Origin: Larix kaempferi
Lineage: Eukaryota; Streptophyta; Pinopsida; Pinales; Pinaceae
NCBI GenBank assembly: GCA_027924585.1
Contig: BSBM01000307.1
Location: 17,407,501 to 17,471,500, forward strand
Direction: 5' to 3'
DNA length: 64,000 nucleotides
Shown: positions 59,062 to 64,000 of the stretch, one piece after another
Numbering within the stretch: position 1 is the first letter of the stretch
Layout of the letters: each line of letters starts with the position of its first letter
Notes under the pieces: generated by a model
Told to the model about the DNA's origin: nothing
Database searches by the model: none
Seen by the model: the letters and a program-made list of their open reading frames with translations, nothing else
Position numbers and translations under genes: made by a program

Positions 59062-60666
59062 GAGACTATAAAATCAAACATCACCAAAGGCCAACTATCG
59101 ATAAAAAACAGTAAATAAAAAAAACACACCTAGAGAAACTACAGCCAAGAGCAGACAAACAAAGTGGCTAAATGAGCTCCCAACACTAGAGTCGGTATGT
59201 CTCTCCTAGGAGAGGCTTGAGACTCCCAAACTATAGCCGGAGGTAACAAAATCAGTTATAACGGCCCCTAGACTTCACTACGTGCACAGGGTCAAGTCCC
59301 TATACAACGGAAACTGTGTTGTCCGACCGCTATCTGACCCAAGACATCCACAGTATAACCACTACGAATACCCTATGCGATACCTAGGTAAGGCAACTAT
59401 GGTCACCACAATATAACCAATGCTCAGGGGGACAATCGCAGGTGGGATCCGTCGTATGGGCAGGGTCACTAAGCCCGAAGCACAAGAGGATGAACCTACG
59501 GTACCCCCAGATATGAAAAAATCCTAGATACATCTCCCACATTCAGCTGGTATTGGAGGGATATCTCCTCAACCAACCTCCTATGACCTCGTGCTTAACT
59601 CTAGTTTGAGTAGAGCTTTCCTGAGAACACCGATCTATAACATGGATTTCAACACTCCCTGGTCAGACACATAATGTTTCGTCTAGTAGTCTTGGATTGT
59701 TTACTCACAATGATCTATTCCAAGACTCTAAACCTATGCTAGTTGGTGTACCCTATAAATAAAATCAGTCTAATCAATTTTAAGATTAAGCGTTGATTTT
59801 AATGGTTGTCGTTACTCAAAGGATATGGTCATGAAACTAGTGATGTATATGACTCAATGGTATGCAAAATCGTCCAATCCTAGACTCATCTATCCAATAA
59901 AAACAATGCCACTAACATGCAAAATCAATCCAACGGTTCCGAAATAAAAATGCAACTCTTTTATATTTTCAATGCACAAGCAGAACCTAAATGAAAGAAG
60001 CAAGCACTCTATGCAAAATGTAGTGCATAAAAGTATTTTTTTTTTTTTTTGTATTTTCTCTTATAAACAAAAAAGAAAATGCAAAAGTTTTTTTTTTGTA
60101 TTTTTCAATATAAAGGAAATGAAAAATGCAAGCAAAATCCTACTATTTAGTCACTGAAGTGCCGAGAAGATCACTAAGACAACCCAGCAAATCCCAAACA
60201 GTAAGACCCAGCCACAGGGATGAGCTCAAAAGGAAAAACCAACAAGGCTAAATCCAAGTATGGGTATAAAACCAACAAGGCTCAACCAAGAGAAATGAAG
60301 AGTTCTGGTCACAAACAAGGTATGGAATAGTTAAGAATCAGGCCAATAAAGACTCAGGATCATCCAAAACCAACCCAACAACAACCAATGGTCATGAAAC
60401 AACCAAAGCCAGAGTTATATGCTACTGTCGAAGGAATACTTGCGGGTACCCATGAGCAACAGTGTAAACAGAGGCGGGTGTACGCGGGTAGAGCTAAGCT
60501 CACCCATAGGTAGGGAAAATCAAATTAGCAAATAAAGAGTCCAATGGCTCAGAAAAAACTAGTTTTCTATAGTGTATCTCGATGGCCAATCAGTGACACA
60601 GAGCTTCGACAAACAACAACTCTAAATAAGGACTAATGCCTAAAAATCCCCAAACATGGATGTTTT
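59062..60666 (-). other. Element C leader (5' untranslated region)
   Basis: About 1.6 kb between PBS and gag, with no supported coding sequence. It includes T-runs at about 60034 and 60089 on plus and a motif cluster at 60420-60515. Confidence 0.6.
60420..60515 (-). promoter_or_regulatory. Element C GC-rich motif cluster in leader
   Basis: Copies: tgcgggtaccc, gcgggtgtac, tacgcgggtag, and weaker cacccataggtag. It lies about 150-250 bases beyond the PBS, the same place as D's leader cluster. Confidence 0.55.
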
Positions 60667-60683
60667 CCCCAGCGGAGTCGCCA
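60667..60683 (-). other. Element C primer binding site
   Basis: The minus strand reads TGGCGACTCCGCTGGGG six bases after the 5' LTR end. It is the same type as D's PBS. Confidence 0.8.
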
Positions 60684-60689
60684 TTTCTT

Positions 60690-61615
60690 TGTTGGAGAAA
60701 ACTAACTATGGCTTGGGGTAGACCACAACAGACAGCTGACTACCAAAAATTAACTCAATTCTCAGAACTATGCTATATAAATGACAATGCTAAGATAATG
60801 GAGAATGTAACCAACCTCGATCCAAACGTTTGATGTAGATCCCCGTTGGAGCTTTTCCACGCGTGCACTTGAACTTGCAAATTAGTCTTGATAGCCAATA
60901 TACAATAAGCACATGTAATATATAAACAACATTAACATCATCAATAGCAATGGTCCATGATATTATAAGTAAATGCAACCCAATGTAATGTAAACAACAT
61001 TCACAACATTAATGGACGAGAATATGAGTATTTCTATTAATAAATAACAAGAAGTACAATGTGATACGACCTCTTGCCAGCAACCAATCTGAACCAAGAT
61101 CTGGATCAATCCACTTGTGCCTCCACCACTTCAATCCTCCATAGAATGGAAAACTCAAACTATGATAGGAGTTTGGAAGGTGAACATAAGAGGTTCACAA
61201 CTACAAGGATCAATAAGTGTAGACTTAAGATAAGGCAAAAATCCACTAGAGTTCTCTTGCTCTTCTTTCTCCTCCCATCCATAAGCCATATGTGCTCAAT
61301 ATATAGTCCTTCCAAAGGTAAGTGAAAGGACACATCGAGGCGTTTCGGGGAAAATGGAGGGCCAAAGGTCACCCTATGACCGCTTTTTGGGATTAAAAAG
61401 TAATTAACTAGTGATTTTTACCATTTTACATGCTACCCGCAGGCTATAGTGATGCAACTCTTGGGTATGCCCACTGTAATGATGCAACTAGCGTATAGGG
61501 GAAAAAATAGGAAAATAGTGTGTCTGAAGGATATAAAGTGGATCTGAGTCAATGAAATGGATCCTATAGGCCAAAGAGTGCTAATACTCACAAGGTGGAA
61601 GATTACGTTGTAACA
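60690..61615 (-). repeat. Element C 5' LTR
   Basis: It matches 14246-15171. On the element strand it starts TGTTACAACG and ends CCAACA. A motif cluster is at 61429-61500 (ctacccgcaggct, cttgggtatgcc, ctagcgtat). Confidence 0.92.
61299..61307 (-). promoter_or_regulatory. Element C TATA box
   Basis: The minus strand reads CTATATATT about 310 bases into the LTR, downstream of the motif cluster at 61429-61500. The other LTR has the same sequence near 14857. Confidence 0.55.
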
Positions 61616-63035
61616 CTTACATTGCTTCCTCTAGCATTGTATATCCTAACAAACTATCCACATAAGTATTAACAAAAAACATTGAAAAAATAACAAGGGG
61701 AGTTAAAGGATTCATTCCTGGGGTTGTTTTCCTGCCAAATATGGTTGAACATAGGAGGTTTATTCCATCAGGAAGAATTCAACTTGTGATTTCTGAGGAT
61801 CACTGATTCCCCTCCTTATACCTTCCATCTCCTCCTGAATTTCACCAAGAATGTATTTTAGCTTGACAAAGCAGTACTTGTTCCTTTCATTTGTTCGCAT
61901 GCTTTGCTCCTGAAACCTTCTATTCATATCAACAATGGATTTTGAAATATATTTATGCTTAGAGGACTGATTCTTTTCCATCTCCTAGAGCTGGAGACGA
62001 ATTTATTCAGCCTCACCGGCTTGAACCCTAGAGCTTCCTTCAATATCATCGATGTGGGAGTCCATGCAGGAGATATCGGCTGCAATTATTATATCTTCTT
62101 CCATGACAAATAGTAAAGACCTCACAGACACACCTCAATATTTTCTTGTAGTCAGTCATAATATTTTTTGGGTCCTTTATCTCCCACAACATCTTCTATG
62201 CAATTATATCCTCAGTAACCATGGGAAAGAAACATCCAGAAACAACATAATTGCTTCCCAGATGGCCCTCAAAATGCCAATTCTTTATTTCTCTCCCTTG
62301 AATGCTAAGGATACTATTTTGTTTCTCGATGCTTCCGCTATAAGCTAGACCAGGAGCATGTAGAGTTTCTCCCATTCCAATATTCCATAAGTATGTGTGG
62401 GAGCGAGATAAAGTGGAGAGAAAATTGGAGGCGTGAGATAAATTCCCTAGACAATGACAATAAGGGGTATTAAATGACCATATAATCCACCAATTGAACA
62501 TCCAATGGAAATATATACTGCCACAAAAGGAAAGTTTGAAGAGATCACTTGAATGAGGCCCAAGTTGGCTTAGAAACCCCTAGCATGGGCCTAGGTTCAC
62601 CAAATATGAAGGGCCTTAGTTAAATTTGGATGCAAGAAATCCATATAGTGGAGGAGTTGGAGTTGTTAATATTTAGTTCACCTTGTTTACGTCTAGAGAC
62701 AATGTTGGCCATACGATCAACTTCCTTGTTGAGGTGTTGCTTGACATGAAAGAATTGCACCTTTGAGATGTCATTAAGAAAGGCCATAACTCTCTTTTTC
62801 ACTCTCCCAGTCCATTTTCTTTTCCAAACTGAAGATTACAAAAACATTGAATGACTATTCAAGAGTGACCAAAAACTTGAAAACTTGTAGATTTCAAATA
62901 TGTAGTTGTTTCTATTCCTTTCATTAGCACATCCCACTCTTCTTGATTGTTTTTTCTTCTCAAGCCCCATGTGAAGGATTGTATCTTATTTCCTTTAGGA
63001 TCTAAAATGACCCCTCCCGCACTTGCCTCCCCTAT
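61616..63035 (-). mobile_element. LINE (L1-like), 5'-truncated, part right of element C
   Basis: The minus strand carries an RNase H-like domain (listed separately) followed by about 1 kb of 3' sequence with only short frames. It is truncated at 63035 next to the target duplication and continues at 14245-14072 across C. The whole insertion would be about 1.6 kb. Confidence 0.7.
62620..63035 (-). pseudogene. LINE RNase H domain, C-terminal part
   Basis: The minus strand reads GEASAGGVILDPKGNKIQSFTWGLRR, MKGIETTTYLKSTSFQVFGHS, then after a break FFHVKQHLNKEVDRMANIVSRRKQGE. This is the pattern of the RNase H domain at the end of plant L1-type ORF2: GGVIxDxxG, QVFGDS and HVxRxxNxxADxxAN, with D replaced by H in the second block. 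Stops and a frameshift are present. Confidence 0.7.
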
Positions 63036-63049
63036 ATTTCAAGAGGTGT
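63036..63049. repeat. LINE target-site duplication, right copy
   Basis: ATTTCAAGAGGTGT, the partner of 14058-14071 with one mismatch. Confidence 0.85.
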
Positions 63050-63228
63050 ATCAACAGTGAAAGAAAGACATATTGATCTTCTTGTGAAATCCTCTAAAGA
63101 CATATATTTCTTGTTACATGTATTCTTTTTTACAACAATATTTTAACACTTGAATTAAATAAACCAATGTGTATGTATTTGTTGTGAAAGCATCTATGAA
63201 ACATGGAAAAAGAGGGAAAATTCCATAC
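63050..63228 (-). other. SPB1-like pseudogene intron 1, 5' part
   Basis: After the donor GTATGG on the minus strand the sequence becomes T-rich and loses similarity to the methyltransferase, as expected of an intron. The LINE, and within it all of C, D, E and F, inserted in this intron. Confidence 0.5.
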
Positions 63229-63703
63229 CTTGGAGACAAATGTTCCCTTGGGTGCCAAAAATTCAACATTGGGCTTCAATGCATCTACAACTAGGGAAGC
63301 ATGAGTAGTGGCTTCCTTAGACCAAGAACCTCCCACATTTGGAGACCCATCATGCAACACAACATCCAACATATTACACCCATTTTCCTTCATTTATTTC
63401 CAAATGGGATCCTTACACTTGGGAGTTAGTATGTCCTCTTATAAAGAGAGGTCCTCTATAACAGGGTGCATCAGAAGCAAATCCATGCCCATTATCATAC
63501 TCCCCGTGAGCATATGATTCACAACCACTTGCATCCACCTGTGAGTGCCGCACAAAGATCCAACATGGACCTCGCCAAACAGAAAAATCTAAACTTGGTA
63601 TCTAATTGGACTATTTTTAAAGTTTCTCTGGGCCTGTCATGCTGTGCTCTTTTGCAAGGTGATAAAATTTGTCAAGCCTATGCTTTCCCTTATCTTTACC
63701 GAT
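63229..63703 (-). pseudogene. SPB1: SPB1/FTSJ3-like rRNA 2'-O-methyltransferase, broken first exon
   Basis: Read on the minus strand across frames: GKDKGKHRLDKFYHLAKEH, KIVQLDTKFRFFCLARSMLDLCAA, WMQVVVNHMLTGSMIMGMDL, EDILTPKCKDPIWK, MKENGCNMLDVVLHDGSPNV, GGSWSKEATTHASLVVDALK and EFLAPKGTFVSK. This follows the N-terminal FtsJ methyltransferase domain of SPB1 in order, with the SAM-binding LDLCAAPGGW block and the catalytic-Asp LHDGSPNVGG block. SPB1 methylates 27S pre-rRNA in the nucleolus. The start codon is ATC, two frameshifts lie near 63618 and 63548, and stops lie near 63450 and 63400. The exon ends at a GT donor. It is a duplicated or dying gene rather than a processed copy, because promoter and intron are kept. 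Confidence 0.82.
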
Positions 63704-63864
63704 TGTGAATGCTAAGGAAGAAAATGAATGTGGGGGTTTGTTTCAATGGAATAGGATATAGGGAAATATTTAGCAAGGGTTTTAGTACTTGAGGAAAGTT
63801 GTAACATTTTTGTAGAGACTAGACTACGAGGTAATGAGAAATGTAAGCAAGGAATCAAGGTTTG

Positions 63865-63872
63865 TAGGGTTT
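63865..63872 (-). promoter_or_regulatory. Telo-box (AAACCCTA) in SPB1-like promoter
   Basis: The minus strand reads AAACCCTA, about 40 bases downstream of the TATA box, near the expected transcription start. Telo-boxes are typical of plant ribosome-biogenesis and translation genes, which fits SPB1. Confidence 0.6.
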
Positions 63873-63904
63873 TAGAAAGAATGTTTATTGCCCCGAGAGG
63901 TGCA

Positions 63905-63912
63905 TTTATATA
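63905..63912 (-). promoter_or_regulatory. TATA box of SPB1-like pseudogene
   Basis: The minus strand reads TATATAAA within ggctatataaatgcacc, about 200 bases upstream of the former start codon. Confidence 0.6.
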
Positions 63913-63916
63913 GCCT

Positions 63917-64000
63917 GGGTGGGGGACGTTGTCCGTTTTTCCCAAATGTAGGTCAAAAAACTAGGTGGGGGTTGTGTCTGTCTGTCCCAAATGTCGGCCA
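63917..64000. repeat. Imperfect tandem duplication upstream of the SPB1-like TATA
   Basis: Two units of about 45-50 bases share ggtgggggacgttgt/ggtgggggttgtgt and tcccaaatgt(a/c)gg(t/c)c. The second unit is cut by the window edge. Confidence 0.6.

Larger units (their letters stand above)
14246..61615 (-). mobile_element. Element C: minus-strand Tat-like Ty3/gypsy element with antisense gene (interrupted by D/E and F)
   Basis: Two 926-base LTRs at 14246-15171 and 60690-61615 share their full length with a few percent differences. Orientation is minus: the PBS is next to the right LTR, and gag, protease, RT, RNase H and integrase run right to left. After removal of D (with E) and F, C would be about 14 kb. 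No perfect 5-base target duplication is seen (CACTG left, CTTAC right). Between integrase and the 3' LTR are an RNase H-like ORF and a plus-strand plant-mobile-domain-like gene. Confidence 0.9.

Noticed and set aside
14241-61620. Target-site duplication of element C
   Set aside because: The five flanking bases are CACTG and CTTAC; CACT/CACTT matches only if the LTR is ended two bases early, which contradicts the LTR alignment.

Overview
The window looks like intergenic or intronic DNA from a large-genome vascular plant. Gymnosperm or fern-like is my guess from the retroelement families; the species cannot be fixed from the sequence. Almost everything is LTR retrotransposon, nested several layers deep. 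The only non-transposon coding homology I recognise is a broken first exon of an SPB1/FTSJ3-type rRNA 2'-O-methyltransferase at the right edge, minus strand, with a TATA box and telo-box upstream.

Layout. (1) 1-5573: element A, a very young non-autonomous LTR retrotransposon. Its 1105 visible LTR bases are identical to the matching part of the other LTR, and it carries one intact 699-codon orphan ORF. It sits inside the 5' LTR of (2) element B, 5574-13611, an old decayed Ty3/gypsy element on the plus strand. B has an odd order: zinc knuckles, protease, a gag-like segment, RT, RNase H, integrase. (3) 13612-14071 and 63036-64000 were once contiguous. They are the flanks of a 5'-truncated LINE whose 14-bp target duplication lies at 14058-14071 and 63036-63049. 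(4) Inside the LINE is element C, 14246-61615, a minus-strand Tat-like Ty3/gypsy element. (5) Inside C are element D, 18458-46990 (same superfamily, minus strand, TSD CCTAC), and F, 47293-51688, a probable 4.4-kb solo LTR. (6) Inside D is element E, 26625-40167, a young chromodomain Ty3/gypsy element with 4.3-kb LTRs and TSD GCTTT.

The most unusual system is in C and D. Each carries, between integrase and the 3' LTR, an additional gene on the opposite strand. It encodes a plant-mobile-domain-like protein and has one intron at the same position and phase in both elements. D landed in the intron of C's copy and F landed in its second exon. Each element also carries its own short GC-rich motif (GTAGCGCAC-type in D, CCGCGGGTA-type in C) clustered at the same places: the LTR just upstream of the sense TATA box, the leader beyond the PBS, and just upstream of the antisense gene's ATG. 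Position is conserved while the motif differs, which suggests a self-recognition cis-element system, perhaps read by the antisense protein. This is a hypothesis.

Most of B, C and D is broken by TAG/TGA/TAA codons. Many fit C-to-T change at CHG or CG sites, as expected of long-methylated transposons. A and E are much fresher. Relative age from nesting and LTR similarity: LINE older than C; C older than D and F; D older than E; B older than A.
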